From Nodosilinea sp. E11 (lineage in GTDB: Bacteria; Cyanobacteriota; Cyanobacteriia; Phormidesmidales; Phormidesmidaceae), in NCBI RefSeq assembly GCF_032813545.1, contig NZ_CP136520.1:3528001-3592000 (forward strand): a stretch of 64,000 bases of DNA, in the 5' to 3' direction. The position numbers and the translations under genes were made by a program. Position 1 is the first letter of the stretch, and each line of letters starts with the position of its first letter. Of the stretch, positions 18,801 to 28,030 are shown one piece after another. The notes under the pieces were generated by a model. That model saw only the letters and a program-made list of their open reading frames with translations, was not told where the DNA came from and ran no database searches.

Positions 18801-19232
18801 CTAGGGGTTGGCGATCGCCGTCCCTGGCAGGGCGGTTTGCCCCGGTTGATCGGCATCGGCCATGTCATCGCTAATGCTCTGGCTGTTGCGAATCGCCCGT
18901 TCCAGCAACAGATTCAGCGTCGTGCGCACAGCGATAATAATCACCAGCCGGGCAATATCTTCCCACTGGCTCGACAGCATGGTCTTGAGAATGCTGGCAC
19001 CGACCAAAAAACTCAGCCCCAGGGAGAAGGAATAGCCCATGGCTAGGCGGCTGCGTTGAAAGGCAACCGGAGTTTGCGGCTTAAACAAGGAAGACCGCAG
19101 AAAAATCACCAGGGCGCGAACAATGCCCACCGAAATGACGAAAATGGCCAGCAGTTGGCAGGTGCTGATCAAAATTCCACTAAAGGCCCGCACTAAACCA
19201 GCCAGATTCGTCCCAAGCAGTTCAATATCCAT
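18801..19232 (-). CDS. DUF1622 family membrane protein
   Basis: The 143-residue protein has three hydrophobic segments (about 20-45, 65-85 and 90-110) and the RSRLAMGYSFSLGLSFLVGASILKT stretch typical of DUF1622, followed by LLERAIRNS and a polar tail. The family consists of small inner-membrane proteins of unknown function. It lies 59 bases downstream of, and on the same strand as, the NDH-2-like gene, so cotranscription is possible. Confidence 0.85.
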   Translation of the reverse strand: MDIELLGTNLAGLVRAFSGILISTCQLLAIFVISVGIVRALVIFLRSSLFKPQTPVAFQRSRLAMGYSFSLGLSFLVGASILKTMLSSQWEDIARLVIIIAVRTTLNLLLERAIRNSQSISDDMADADQPGQTALPGTAIANP

Positions 19233-19291
19233 AGGTTCAATTTTAGAGGAAACCTCTCAGGGTTCCAAACTGGGTGCAAAGCCACCCCCGA

Positions 19292-20506
19292 TTACCGCAA
19301 GCCTAAGCGATGCTTGAGCACCCGCCAGCGGTGGGCCATAGTCGGCAGCCGCAGCCAGTAGGCCCACCGTCGGGAAAATGCCCCCAGCCGCCCGGTGATA
19401 CACAGACCAAAGCCACACACCACTGCTTCCCCCTGTCCCAGGGTGAGCATGTCGCCCAGGTGATGATATACAAAGGGTTTGAGCGATCGCCCAGCGATCA
19501 GCGCCGCCAGATTGTGGGCAACAACCGGGGCGGCTTGGTAAGCCGCCTGCGCGGTTAAGGGAGCCCGTTCACGACCTGGAGCGGGCATGGCGGCCATATC
19601 GCCCAGCACAAATACATTGTTGTGGTCCAGCAGTTGCAGGGTAGGCCGCACCGGATATTGACCAAAGGGGGTGGGCTTAAGAGCATCGCCGCCCAGCCAG
19701 GGGCGGGGCACAGTGCCCACCGTCCACAGCACGATATCGGCCGGGGCATGGTGGGGCTGCCCACCGTGGCCAAAGGTCAGCCCGGTGGCGTCTACCCCGT
19801 CGATGGCTGCATTGAGATACACCGCTATACCTCGCTTACCCAAGGCGCGGCCTGCGGCGCGCTGCACCCGCTCAGGATACGATCGCAAAATTTCTCCCCG
19901 CCGGTCTACTACAGTGACGTGGCCTCGGGAGCCAAGGCGATCGCTGAGTTTGCAGGCTAGCTCAACGCCGCTGGGGCCGGCCCCGGCCACCACCACCTGC
20001 ACAGTAGGCTGGTGGGCAAGATCGCCCAGCCGCCGCTCTAGGCGTTCGGCATCGCCCAGGCTGTTAAAGGGGAGGCTATGGGCCTGACTACCGGCCACCA
20101 ACGGTGGCCGCAGCTGACTACCCAACGCCACCACCAGATAGTCGTAGGTCAGCGGTGAGCCCTGGCGCAGGGTGACGCGGCGCTGGGCTAAATCGATCTG
20201 CTCAGCCCAGTCTTGGCGCAGATCAACGGCGGTATGCTTCAGTAAATCTGTATAGGCAGGCGCAATTTCCCAGGGGGCCAGCTCCTGGGTGAGCAGCTCG
20301 TAGAGCAGGGGGGTAAAGTTAAAGCGATCGCGCGGCTCCACCAGGGTAATATGCACGGGTCGGGAGATTTTTCCCAGGTGCTGGTGCAGCGCCAGAGCGC
20401 AGTACAGCCCGCCAAACCCGCCGCCCAAAATACACACCCGCACAGCACTGTCCCCGGTGGGGGCAACCGATCCAGGGGCAGAATAGGGCGATCGCTTCGA
20501 CGGCAT
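19292..20506 (-). CDS. ndbB: Type II NAD(P)H:quinone oxidoreductase, probably demethylphylloquinone reductase
   Basis: From ATG 20506 the protein is 404 residues long. It has the FAD-binding GGGFGGLY near residue 28, a second dinucleotide fold (VVVAGAGPSGVELA) near residue 170, and the FAD-binding VFVLGDMA near residue 310. The segment DRFNFTPLLYELLTQELAPWEIAP resembles cyanobacterial NdbB, shown in Synechocystis and plants to reduce demethylphylloquinone before its methylation to phylloquinone, the PSI A1 cofactor. NdbA or NdbC assignment cannot be excluded without a tree. The 5' end is divergent from the phosphopantetheinyl transferase gene, with 115 bases between the starts. Confidence 0.75.
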   Translation of the reverse strand: MPSKRSPYSAPGSVAPTGDSAVRVCILGGGFGGLYCALALHQHLGKISRPVHITLVEPRDRFNFTPLLYELLTQELAPWEIAPAYTDLLKHTAVDLRQDWAEQIDLAQRRVTLRQGSPLTYDYLVVALGSQLRPPLVAGSQAHSLPFNSLGDAERLERRLGDLAHQPTVQVVVAGAGPSGVELACKLSDRLGSRGHVTVVDRRGEILRSYPERVQRAAGRALGKRGIAVYLNAAIDGVDATGLTFGHGGQPHHAPADIVLWTVGTVPRPWLGGDALKPTPFGQYPVRPTLQLLDHNNVFVLGDMAAMPAPGRERAPLTAQAAYQAAPVVAHNLAALIAGRSLKPFVYHHLGDMLTLGQGEAVVCGFGLCITGRLGAFSRRWAYWLRLPTMAHRWRVLKHRLGLR

Positions 20507-20621
20507 AGCAGCAGAATGCAGGGGGCTGTGCCAAGGGTGCCCAGCTGACTGCACAATAGCGCTAGACTGCCCCGTTACCGATCTCCACCGCTCTCTGTTG
20601 TCTGGCCCTATTCGTCTTGCT

Positions 20622-21446
20622 ATGTCTGAGTTTTGCCCAGGACAGCCCCCTCCTAACACACCGCCAGGTATTGACCTCTGGCTATTGCCGATCGATACCG
20701 TTGCCCCCCTAGATTTAGAGCCTTTAAGGGACTGTCTATCCTCCTCAGAGCAAGCCCATCTGGAGCAGATGCGACTGCCCCAGGCCCAGCGGCGGTTTTT
20801 GCTCAGTCGAGGCTGCTTACGCCATCTACTCAGCCGCTACACAGAAGCATCCCCAGGCGGTCTGAGGTTTGTCTACGGCCCTCGGGGCAAGCCAGCTCTC
20901 ACCCCGATCAAGCCGGGGGGCACGGTGCCCCAGTTCAATCTGTCCCACAGCGGGCACCGATTGCTCATCGCCGTGAGCTTGGCAGACTGCGTTACCGCAG
21001 TCGGGGTTGACGTAGAAGCGCTACGGTCCGTATCTCATCTGCCGGCGCTGTGTCGCCGCTACCTCACCCCAACCGAGGCCAAGACCGTTTTGGCGCTCGC
21101 GCCACCGCTAGCCGACCACCGTTTTTTGCGCTACTGGACCGGCAAAGAGGCCTGCCTAAAAGCTCTGGGGCTGGGCATTGTCGACGATGCTATGCACACC
21201 CTGGAACTCAGCCTGGGGGACCAGGTTTCCCCAGTGCCAACTCCCCTGCCTTTGACGGTTCACCCGTTGACGGCCCGTCAGCGGCTAGAACACCCTGGGC
21301 AAGTTTACCAGTGGCAGCCAGAGGCGGGATATTGGGGGGCGATCGCAGTTCAATGCTCCTGTCGCGATCCGCTCCCGTTGCGCCTGTTCACCATCACCCC
21401 TGCCGCCCTGGTAGCAGGGGCGACCCCAGAGGCAAACACCCCGTAA
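20622..21446 (+). CDS. 4'-phosphopantetheinyl transferase, Sfp/HetI type
   Basis: From ATG 20622 the protein is 274 residues. It carries the two-domain Sfp-type signatures: FNLSHSGHRLLIAVS, then VGVDVEALR with the Mg-binding Asp-x-Glu, and RYWTGKEACLKALGLG with the catalytic Glu and Lys. Such enzymes attach the phosphopantetheine arm from CoA to acyl or peptidyl carrier proteins; in cyanobacteria a single broad-range enzyme (HetI/Sfp-like) commonly serves fatty acid and polyketide/peptide synthases. No synthase genes are close by, so it is probably the general housekeeping enzyme. Confidence 0.92.
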   Translation: MSEFCPGQPPPNTPPGIDLWLLPIDTVAPLDLEPLRDCLSSSEQAHLEQMRLPQAQRRFLLSRGCLRHLLSRYTEASPGGLRFVYGPRGKPALTPIKPGGTVPQFNLSHSGHRLLIAVSLADCVTAVGVDVEALRSVSHLPALCRRYLTPTEAKTVLALAPPLADHRFLRYWTGKEACLKALGLGIVDDAMHTLELSLGDQVSPVPTPLPLTVHPLTARQRLEHPGQVYQWQPEAGYWGAIAVQCSCRDPLPLRLFTITPAALVAGATPEANTP

Positions 21447-21556
21447 AAGATGCCTCCTGCTGGGGCTACTCTGCCAAAAACTATTCAAGGAACCTATTTA
21501 AAGAAAAATGAGTCACCCTAGAATTGGCTAAACTACAACAGCTTTTGCCCAACCTG

Positions 21557-23257
21557 ATGCCCATGGCTATGCCCATTTCTGCCAATTTTCAACCTGAGTC
21601 TAGACCGATTGGGGGCCGCTACCGGCTGATTCAGCCCCTAGGGGCTGGAGGCTTTGGGCAAACCTTTAGCGCCCAAGATCTACACCTGCCGGGGCACCCG
21701 CTATGTGTTGTCAAGCAACTCAAGCCCCAGGTCACCACGGCTGAAGAGCTACAGACGGCGCGGCGGCTGTTTGACACCGAGGCCCAGACCCTCTACAAGC
21801 TGGGGGCACACCCGCAGATTCCGGGATTGCTGGCCCACTTTGAAGAAGACCAGGAGTTTTACCTGGCCCAGGAATATATCCAGGGTCATTCTCTGGCCGA
21901 TGAGTTGGGTGCTCCCTGGAACGAGGCTCAGGTGGTGGCGTTTCTGGGCGATCTGCTGGGAATTTTAGCCTTTGTCCACGGCCACGGCGTCATCCACCGC
22001 GACATCAAGCCCTCAAACCTAATTCGCCGCGCCACCGACAACCGCATTGTGCTGATCGATTTTGGCGCGGTCAAGCAGGTCAGTACCCAGGCCACCGCCC
22101 TGCGCTCTGGCCTCAGTCACACCATCTCGATTGGCACCCAAGGCTATATGCCCAGTGAGCAGGTGGCCGGGCGGCCCCAGTTCAGCAGCGATATCTATGC
22201 CGTTGGCATTTTGGGTATTCAGGCTCTGACCGGTTACCCGCCCACTGAGTTGCACCCCGACCCCCACAGCGGCGAACTCGACTGGCAGGGCTTTACGCCC
22301 AGGGCCACCCCGGCGCTGCTAGAGGTGTTAGACACGATGGTGTGCTACGACTTTCGCACCCGCTACACCACCGCCGCCGAAGCGTTGGCCGCTTTGAGAC
22401 GGTTGCCGCCAAATTTGAGCCGGTACGTACCAGGAGCAATCGCACCCCCCGGCCAGTCTCCCCCGGCGACCCAGGCCAACCCAACGATCGCGGTGGGTCG
22501 CCGCCGCGATCGCACCCAGCTTACCGTCCCCCAAACCCCAGCCCAGCAGCCAGCACCCCGGCGAGCACCCCAGCGAGCACCCCGGCAAGACTCATCGCCA
22601 TCCTCCGGGAACTGGCTGCCGCTGGCGGCAGGGGCAATGGTGGCGATCGCCGCCCTGCTCGGCTGGCAAATGTGGCGCTGGGCCGTTGCCCCCGATGCCG
22701 AAACGCCTACTGTCGTGACAACGCCTGCAGATGAAGTGCCTCCAAACACTGAACCTGAACCTGACCCTCAACCGGAAGCCGCGACGACTTCGCCACCTGC
22801 GGCCAGAGCGCCATCGCCCGAGGTTGAACCTGAGGCACCGGCTGCCCCAGAGCCAGAGGTCACAGCCGCCCCAGAACCAGTTGTTGAGGCTGAAGACGCT
22901 CCTGCACCACCCCCAGAGCCCCAGAGCGAGCTAACCCCGGCAGCCGCTCAAGCGACGGTGAGCGCGCTCTATAGCTACGTGTCTAACCAGTCGTGGGATG
23001 CGGCGCGATCGCAGTTTGGCGGCTCGTTGGCCCAGCAGTTTGACCCCGGCTTTTTTGCCCAGTTTGATCGCGTCTCGGTCGAGAATCTGCGGGTGACGGG
23101 GCAAACCGCCGACACCGTGGAGTTTGTGGGCGAGAACACCTACGTCTACCCCGACGGCTCGACCCAGCGAGAGCAGCGCAGCTTTACGGTGCAAATGCAG
23201 GACGGCCAGCCGCGCATTGTGGGATCTAGCTTTAGAGGAGTATTGCAGGCTCGGTAG
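21557..23257 (+). CDS. Membrane-anchored Ser/Thr protein kinase with C-terminal extracytoplasmic domain
   Basis: The protein is about 566 residues. The N-terminal kinase domain (about 20-285) has the Gly loop LGAGGFGQ, VVKQL lysine, HRDIKPSN and DFGAVK, all intact. A proline-rich linker leads to one membrane helix (about residues 360-380), then a long Pro/Glu/Ala-rich stalk and a C-terminal domain of about 105 residues (YSYVSNQSWDAARSQF) resembling NTF2-like/ARC6-like folds. Several ATG codons at 21557, 21563 and 21569 could start it. The gene is followed, on the same strand, by a LanC-like gene. The target of the kinase is unknown. Confidence 0.88.
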   Translation: MPMAMPISANFQPESRPIGGRYRLIQPLGAGGFGQTFSAQDLHLPGHPLCVVKQLKPQVTTAEELQTARRLFDTEAQTLYKLGAHPQIPGLLAHFEEDQEFYLAQEYIQGHSLADELGAPWNEAQVVAFLGDLLGILAFVHGHGVIHRDIKPSNLIRRATDNRIVLIDFGAVKQVSTQATALRSGLSHTISIGTQGYMPSEQVAGRPQFSSDIYAVGILGIQALTGYPPTELHPDPHSGELDWQGFTPRATPALLEVLDTMVCYDFRTRYTTAAEALAALRRLPPNLSRYVPGAIAPPGQSPPATQANPTIAVGRRRDRTQLTVPQTPAQQPAPRRAPQRAPRQDSSPSSGNWLPLAAGAMVAIAALLGWQMWRWAVAPDAETPTVVTTPADEVPPNTEPEPDPQPEAATTSPPAARAPSPEVEPEAPAAPEPEVTAAPEPVVEAEDAPAPPPEPQSELTPAAAQATVSALYSYVSNQSWDAARSQFGGSLAQQFDPGFFAQFDRVSVENLRVTGQTADTVEFVGENTYVYPDGSTQREQRSFTVQMQDGQPRIVGSSFRGVLQAR

Positions 23258-23307
23258 CACCGGAAATCCAGGCCCTGAGGTGATTTCTGGGAAACCTCCT
23301 CCCCCAT

Positions 23308-23328
23308 GGTAGGCAGTGCTTACCCTAC
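23308..23328 (+). repeat. 21-base palindromic dispersed repeat, variant copy
   Basis: This is a diverged copy of the GGTGGGCAGTGCCCACC-CTAC family (here GGTAGGCAGTGCTTACC-CTAC), lying between the kinase and LanC-like genes. The complementary changes in both arms keep the stem paired. Confidence 0.7.
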
Positions 23329-23396
23329 ATCGGCGACAGTCGCTAGATTGCAGCAGGGCTAGTTTTTCCTGGAAATCTTCTGAGCGCAAACTCGCT

Positions 23397-24602
23397 ATGT
23401 ACCAGCTCAAACGCCACGAAACTCTGGCGGCATCGGCATGGAACGAAGACCAGGTGCGGGCGACGATCGAAGCGATCGCCCACGACACTGAGCAGCAGTG
23501 GGATGAGCAGACCTACTGGCCTATCCATCCCCTCGATCGCGACTTTCCGCCGCCTGTGCCCGCCTATAGGTCGTTGTACAGCGGGGCGGCAGGGGTGGTT
23601 TGGGCATTGCACTACCTGCACCAGGCCCAGGCTATTACCCTAGACCTCGACTTGGCTGCACTGATGCCCCGCATCCATGAGACCTACCGTCAGGCTCCAG
23701 ACACGGGCAGCGTGGTACCCTCCTTTTTTCTAGGAGAAGTGGGGATTGCACTGGTGCGCTGGCGATTGTGCCCAGAGGATGCGACCGCCCAAACTATCTT
23801 TGACCAGGTGGCAGCGAACATCGCCAACCCTACTAACGAAGCCCTCTGGGCGGCCCCCGGCACCATGCTGGCCGCCCTCTGGATGGCGCAGTGGACTGGG
23901 GCAAACCGCTGGGTTGACCTTTACCGCCGCAATGTCGACTACCTCTGGCAGCAGTGGCACTACAACCCTACCTGGGACTGCTACCTGTGGACTCAGGATC
24001 TCTATGGATCTATTAGCCAGATGACCGGCCCCGCCCACGGTTACGCTGGTAACCTCTACGCCCTGCTGCGCGGAGCAGACTGGCTCTCGGATGAACAGCG
24101 CCAAACTCTCTACCAACGCACCGCCCAGATGCTGCTCAACACTGCCCACATTAAGGGCAACACAGCGAACTGGTACCCTACGGTGACCCGCAACTGGCTG
24201 CTCAACCGCATGCTGGTGCAGTGGTGCCACGGCGCACCGGGGATGGTGACCAGCCTGGCCCAAACCTATCCGGTGGGGCGATCGGAGCCGTTAGAGACCC
24301 TACTTCTGCAAGCAGGGGAAATGACCTGGCAGGCCGGGCCACTGAAGAAAGGTACCAACCTGTGCCACGGTACCGCAGGCAATGGCTATGCCTTTTTGAA
24401 ACTCTTTCGCCGCACCGGAGATCAACTGTGGCTGGAGCGATCGCGCCAGTTTGCCATGCATGCGATCGCTCAATACCAGCGAGAAAAGGAACGCTATGGC
24501 CTGGGGCGTTACAGCTTGTGGACAGGCGATCTGGGGCTTGCCGTTTATCTATGGCACTGCATCACCACCGAGGCCGACCTACCCAGTTGGGATGTTATGT
24601 AG
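23397..24602 (+). CDS. LanC-like (LanCL-type) protein, orphan
   Basis: Starting at ATG 23397 the 401-residue protein shows the LanC alpha/alpha toroid with repeated GxxG units (LYSGAAGVVW, LGEVGIAL, GPAHGYAGN) and the zinc ligands Cys277 (WCHGAPGM), Cys323 and His324 (CHGTAGNGY). LanC cyclases add Cys thiols to dehydro-amino acids; the related LanCL proteins add glutathione to dehydro-residues formed from phosphorylated Ser/Thr. No lanthipeptide precursor, dehydratase or exporter is seen nearby, so a LanCL-type role is more likely. The upstream neighbour, 139 bases away, is a Ser/Thr kinase. Confidence 0.88.
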   Translation: MYQLKRHETLAASAWNEDQVRATIEAIAHDTEQQWDEQTYWPIHPLDRDFPPPVPAYRSLYSGAAGVVWALHYLHQAQAITLDLDLAALMPRIHETYRQAPDTGSVVPSFFLGEVGIALVRWRLCPEDATAQTIFDQVAANIANPTNEALWAAPGTMLAALWMAQWTGANRWVDLYRRNVDYLWQQWHYNPTWDCYLWTQDLYGSISQMTGPAHGYAGNLYALLRGADWLSDEQRQTLYQRTAQMLLNTAHIKGNTANWYPTVTRNWLLNRMLVQWCHGAPGMVTSLAQTYPVGRSEPLETLLLQAGEMTWQAGPLKKGTNLCHGTAGNGYAFLKLFRRTGDQLWLERSRQFAMHAIAQYQREKERYGLGRYSLWTGDLGLAVYLWHCITTEADLPSWDVM

Positions 24603-24707
24603 ATTCTGCCTGCCTACGCTTGCAGCCATGCAATCCGGCTCAATTTCTAAGATTTGCCGTAGGCTAGATCAACTGCTTTTGTATCTCAGCCAACTTTTTA
24701 GTAAATT

Positions 24708-25316
24708 ATGCTTAAACAATCTTTTCGCCTTTCTGCATTGCTGCCCCTGGGGCTAACTCTACTGCTAACTACCGCAGCCTGCACTCGAACGCCCGATGCT
24801 GTTGCCCCCATTGACCCCGTTCCCACTGCCCCCACTCCCGGTGACCAAGTTGAGGATACCGAATCGCTTATAGCTCTCTCCGGCGAAGGGCTACAACTGG
24901 TGGGCGATCAGACCGGCTCTACCAATGCCCTGGAGTTTGGCACTGACATGGCTACGGTCGAAGGTATTGTCACCAACATTTTAGGCACCCCCCTAGAGAC
25001 AGGGCTGAATGAAGAGTGCGGGGCGGGCCCTCAGATGATCACCCAGTGGCCTGGCGGTCTAGTGCTACACGCCGCTGAGGGTGAGTTTATTGGCTGGTCG
25101 GCCCGCCCCGATACCGATGAAGCCTTGACTACTATAGCCGGGGTGGGGATCGGCTCTACTCGCAGTGCATTAGAAGCTGCCTACACGGTGGAGGTGTTCG
25201 AGAGTTCCCTCGGCACAGAGTTTTCGGCTGGTGACCTGTTCGGAATTTTAACCTCCGATGCCCCCGATGCCATCGTTCAGAACTTGTGGGCTGGCACCAC
25301 CTGCAATTTCCGATAG
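24708..25316 (+). CDS. Putative lipoprotein of unknown function
   Basis: The 202-residue protein has an N-terminal signal with lipobox (TTAAC, Cys about 25), a proline-rich linker, and a domain of about 150 residues. Near residue 150 it has GVGIGSTRSALEAAY, like the IGSTERDLVRVYG segment of the protein encoded at 58339-59082; both appear to contain the same small periplasmic module. The lipid anchor suggests an inner-membrane or outer-membrane periplasmic face location. I do not recognise a catalytic motif. It lies 105 bases after the LanC-like gene. Confidence 0.65.
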   Translation: MLKQSFRLSALLPLGLTLLLTTAACTRTPDAVAPIDPVPTAPTPGDQVEDTESLIALSGEGLQLVGDQTGSTNALEFGTDMATVEGIVTNILGTPLETGLNEECGAGPQMITQWPGGLVLHAAEGEFIGWSARPDTDEALTTIAGVGIGSTRSALEAAYTVEVFESSLGTEFSAGDLFGILTSDAPDAIVQNLWAGTTCNFR

Positions 25317-25323
25317 AGCCTCT

Positions 25324-25347
25324 GTAGGGGCGAACCGCCGTTCGCCC
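25324..25347. repeat. Dispersed hairpin repeat (GTAGGGGCGAAC / GTTCGCCC)
   Basis: GGGCGAAC pairs with GTTCGCCC around a 4-base loop, preceded by GTAG. It lies seven bases after the lipoprotein stop and may serve as its terminator. A GGGCAAAC/GTTTGCCC version of the same design occurs at 3520. Confidence 0.5.
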
Positions 25348-25381
25348 TCCCCCAGATTCATGTCGCACACCAAAGTCTAAA

Positions 25382-25993
25382 TTAGCGCCGCACCGGAATC
25401 TGGACGTCGCTGCGCTTGAGGGCATCGGGCAAAAATGGCCCATCGTAGAAGAAACGCCGGGGTGGGCCAACCACCTGGTACTCGGGGTGGGCGGCTAGCC
25501 AAGCCTGAAGCCGCTGAATGCTCGACTGGTAAGACTCCAGGTTGTAGCCGCCTCGGGTGCCAATGCTCACCACTGTCATCGGTGGAATGTCTTCGATTTG
25601 AATCTCCTGGGCAACCTCCTGGGGAACGATATCGAGGCTGCGGTAGAGAAATGAGACGGTGGCCTCGCCATTGGGCACGGCGCTGTCCTCCAAAGTTGCG
25701 GCTGGGTAGCGCGTTTCGACTGGCGCAGTCATCGAAATGTCGTTGCTGCTGATGTGGCGAAACAGCGGACTAAAGCCTCGGGAAGGGGCCGAGTCGAGAT
25801 TGCCGGGGGTCTGCACGGTAGCAGCTCGATACTCGGGGTACTGCTTGATCTCAATTTCTCCGTCGGGGCTGGGGGGTGGAAAGCCCTCGGGCAAAGGGGC
25901 AGAGGCGGCACTGTAGGCACCCAGGAGAAGTGCGCCCGTGGCTGCGATCGCCACTACCACCCCAACCATCACCCAGCCCAAGTTCAATTTCAT
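25382..25993 (-). CDS. SOUL family heme-binding-like protein with membrane anchor
   Basis: The 203-residue protein has an N-terminal hydrophobic anchor (about 8-30) and then a SOUL domain: EIEIKQYPEYRAATV, FRHISSNDISMTAPVE (the M-T-A-P-V signature), and RRFFYDGPFLPDALKR at the end. SOUL/HBP-type proteins bind tetrapyrroles in some cases; the heme ligand is not conserved across the family, so binding here is a prediction. It lies downstream of groL on the same strand but a strong terminator separates them. Confidence 0.85.
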   Translation of the reverse strand: MKLNLGWVMVGVVVAIAATGALLLGAYSAASAPLPEGFPPPSPDGEIEIKQYPEYRAATVQTPGNLDSAPSRGFSPLFRHISSNDISMTAPVETRYPAATLEDSAVPNGEATVSFLYRSLDIVPQEVAQEIQIEDIPPMTVVSIGTRGGYNLESYQSSIQRLQAWLAAHPEYQVVGPPRRFFYDGPFLPDALKRSDVQIPVRR

Positions 25994-26052
25994 TGTTAAC
26001 CATCCCGCATACTCCCCCCAGTCTAACGATCCTGCCGGTGTCCATACCCACT

Positions 26053-26084
26053 AAAAAGCCGCCCTGAGTTCAGGACGGCTTTTT
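26053..26084 (-). terminator. Rho-independent terminator after groL
   Basis: A 15-base stem (AAAAAGCCGCCCTGA against TCAGGACGGCTTTTT, one mismatch or wobble) with a 2-base loop. T-runs on both sides let it act in either direction; it lies about 75 bases after the groL stop. Confidence 0.8.
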
Positions 26085-26097
26085 GCTAATCGCTGAT

Positions 26098-26118
26098 GGT
26101 GGGCAGTGCCCACCCTAC
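26098..26118 (+). repeat. 21-base palindromic dispersed repeat
   Basis: Consensus copy, GGTGGGCAGTGCCCACC followed by CTAC, between the groL stop and its terminator. Confidence 0.75.
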
Positions 26119-26159
26119 AGCTAATGACCCGTGGCCTCCAAGGGAGGCCTAGGCATTAT

Positions 26160-27791
26160 TTAGTAGTCGAAGTCGCCGCCCATGCCAGCGCCAGCGGGAG
26201 CGCCTTCCTTGGGTTCGGGCATATCGACCACGATGCACTCGGTGGTCAGCACCATGCCAGCGATGGAAGCTGCGTTCTGCAGGGCAGAGCGGGTCACCTT
26301 GGCGGGGTCTACGATACCGGCGTCAAACATGTCAACGAACTCACCGTTGGCGGCGTTGTAGCCGACGTTGAAGTCCTTCTCTTTGACGCGCTCGGCGATT
26401 ACCGCACCGTTTTGGCCAGCGTTCTGGGCAATCCGCATCAGAGGAGCGGCCAGGGCACGGGCCACGATCGCAGCGCCGGTGTGCTCTTCAGCAGTTAGAT
26501 TAGCTTCGAGCCACTCGGTCAGGGCCGGCACTAGGTGAGCCAGGGTGGTACCGCCGCCGGGGACGATGCCTTCTTCCACAGCCGCTTTGGTGGCGTTGAT
26601 GGCGTCTTCGAGGCGCAGCTTGCGGTCTTTCATCTCGGTTTCGGTGGCGGCACCAACCTTGATCACGGCCACACCGCCAGAGAGCTTAGCCAGGCGCTCT
26701 TGTAGCTTCTCTTTGTCGTAGGTCGACTCGGTTTCGTCGATCTGGCGACGGATCTGCTCACAGCGGGCCTTGACATCCTGCTCGTTGCCTTCGGCGACGA
26801 TGGTGGTGGTGTCTTTGGTGATGGTGAGGCGGCGAGCCTGACCCAGCATGTCGAGCTTGGTGTTGTCGAGCTTGAGGCCAGTGTCTTCAGAGATCACCTG
26901 ACCGCCGGTCAGCACGGCGATGTCTTCGAGCATGGCCTTACGGCGATCGCCAAACCCAGGCGCTTTCACAGCGGCCACGTTCAGCACACCGCGCAGACGG
27001 TTGACCACCAGGGTAGCCAGGGCCTCTTTCTCGATGTCTTCAGCGATGATGATCAGGGGACGACCGGAGCGGGCGACTTGCTCCAGCACGGGCACCAGGT
27101 CTTGCACCAGGGCAATTTTCTTGTCGGTGATCAAGATGTAAGGCTCGTCGAGCACCGCTTCCATGCGCTCGGTGTCGGTGACAAAGTAAGGGGAGACATA
27201 GCCTTTGTCAAAGCGCATGCCTTCGGTGACCTCCAGTTCGGTGGTCATCGATTTGCCTTCTTCCAAAGAGATGACGCCTTCGCGGCCCACTTTCTCCATG
27301 GCTTCGGCAATCATGGCACCGACTTCTTCGTCGTTACCGGCGGAGATAGAACCGACCTGAGCGATCGACTTGGAGTCGCCGACAGGACGGGCGTGCTCAG
27401 CAATTTTCTCGACCAGGAAGGCGGTGGCTTTGTCGATGCCGCGCTTGAGGGAGATGGCGTTAGCACCAGCGGCAACGTTGCGCAGACCCTCTTTGACCAT
27501 GGCGTGGGCTAGCACGGTGGCGGTGGTGGTACCGTCGCCAGCGGCGTCGTTGGTTTTAGAGGCGGCCTGACGAATCAGGGCAACACCGGTGTTCTCGATG
27601 TTGTCTTCGAGTTCGATTTCTTTGGCGATGGTGACGCCGTCATTGACGATCTGAGGTGCGCCAAATTTCTTTTCGAGCACCACGTTGCGGCCTTTGGGGC
27701 CGAGGGTCACAGCCACGGCCTCGGTCAGAATGTCCATACCTCGTTCGAGGGCGCGACGGGCGTTTTCGTTGTAAACAATGCGCTTAGCCAT
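26160..27791 (-). CDS. groL: Chaperonin GroEL (60 kDa subunit)
   Basis: The 543-residue protein is a complete Hsp60, starting [20 protein letters not shown] with [10 protein letters not shown] for nucleotide binding, GGQVISED, and C-terminus GMGGDFDY. It folds proteins with GroES in the cytoplasm. The tail is short and lacks a full GGM repeat; cyanobacteria usually have two GroELs, and the one encoded with groS is the GroEL1 type. The unusually long 239-base spacer from groS contains two palindromic repeats. Heat control comes from the CIRCE site upstream of groS. Confidence 0.97.
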   Translation of the reverse strand: MAKRIVYNENARRALERGMDILTEAVAVTLGPKGRNVVLEKKFGAPQIVNDGVTIAKEIELEDNIENTGVALIRQAASKTNDAAGDGTTTATVLAHAMVKEGLRNVAAGANAISLKRGIDKATAFLVEKIAEHARPVGDSKSIAQVGSISAGNDEEVGAMIAEAMEKVGREGVISLEEGKSMTTELEVTEGMRFDKGYVSPYFVTDTERMEAVLDEPYILITDKKIALVQDLVPVLEQVARSGRPLIIIAEDIEKEALATLVVNRLRGVLNVAAVKAPGFGDRRKAMLEDIAVLTGGQVISEDTGLKLDNTKLDMLGQARRLTITKDTTTIVAEGNEQDVKARCEQIRRQIDETESTYDKEKLQERLAKLSGGVAVIKVGAATETEMKDRKLRLEDAINATKAAVEEGIVPGGGTTLAHLVPALTEWLEANLTAEEHTGAAIVARALAAPLMRIAQNAGQNGAVIAERVKEKDFNVGYNAANGEFVDMFDAGIVDPAKVTRSALQNAASIAGMVLTTECIVVDMPEPKEGAPAGAGMGGDFDY

Positions 27792-27949
27792 AGAATTGAA
27801 TTTCTCCGAAAAGAGATATGAAGGGAATGCGGAAATGTGAAGGGAAGAGAATTTTAGAGGTCAGAATTTCTGAGTTTGTAGGTTGGGTGAAGCGGTAGCG
27901 GAACCCAACGAACCTTAGCCGATAATGCTTTGCACTTAGCCTAGGTCAT

Positions 27950-27970
27950 GGTGGGCAGTGCCCACCCTAC
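27950..27970 (+). repeat. 21-base palindromic dispersed repeat inside the groS-groL spacer, copy 1
   Basis: Consensus copy, GGTGGGCAGTGCCCACC then CTAC, in the transcribed spacer of the groES-groEL operon. As RNA it would form a hairpin between the two cistrons. Confidence 0.75.
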
Positions 27971-27980
27971 GAATCCTGGT

Positions 27981-28001
27981 GGTGGGCAGTGCCTACCCTA
28001 C
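27981..28001 (+). repeat. 21-base palindromic dispersed repeat inside the groS-groL spacer, copy 2
   Basis: Second copy in the same orientation 10 bases further on, with one arm changed (GCCTACC in place of GCCCACC). Confidence 0.7.
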
Positions 28002-28030
28002 GAATCTAAAATCTAAAATTCGAAATTGGT

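Noticed and set aside
23397..24602. Lanthipeptide biosynthetic cluster around the LanC-like gene
   Set aside because: No dehydratase, precursor peptide, protease or exporter found within several kilobases.
27078..27512. 144-codon open frame on the plus strand opposite groL
   Set aside because: Complete overlap with groL and His/Gly-rich mirror composition; a shadow of the chaperonin gene.
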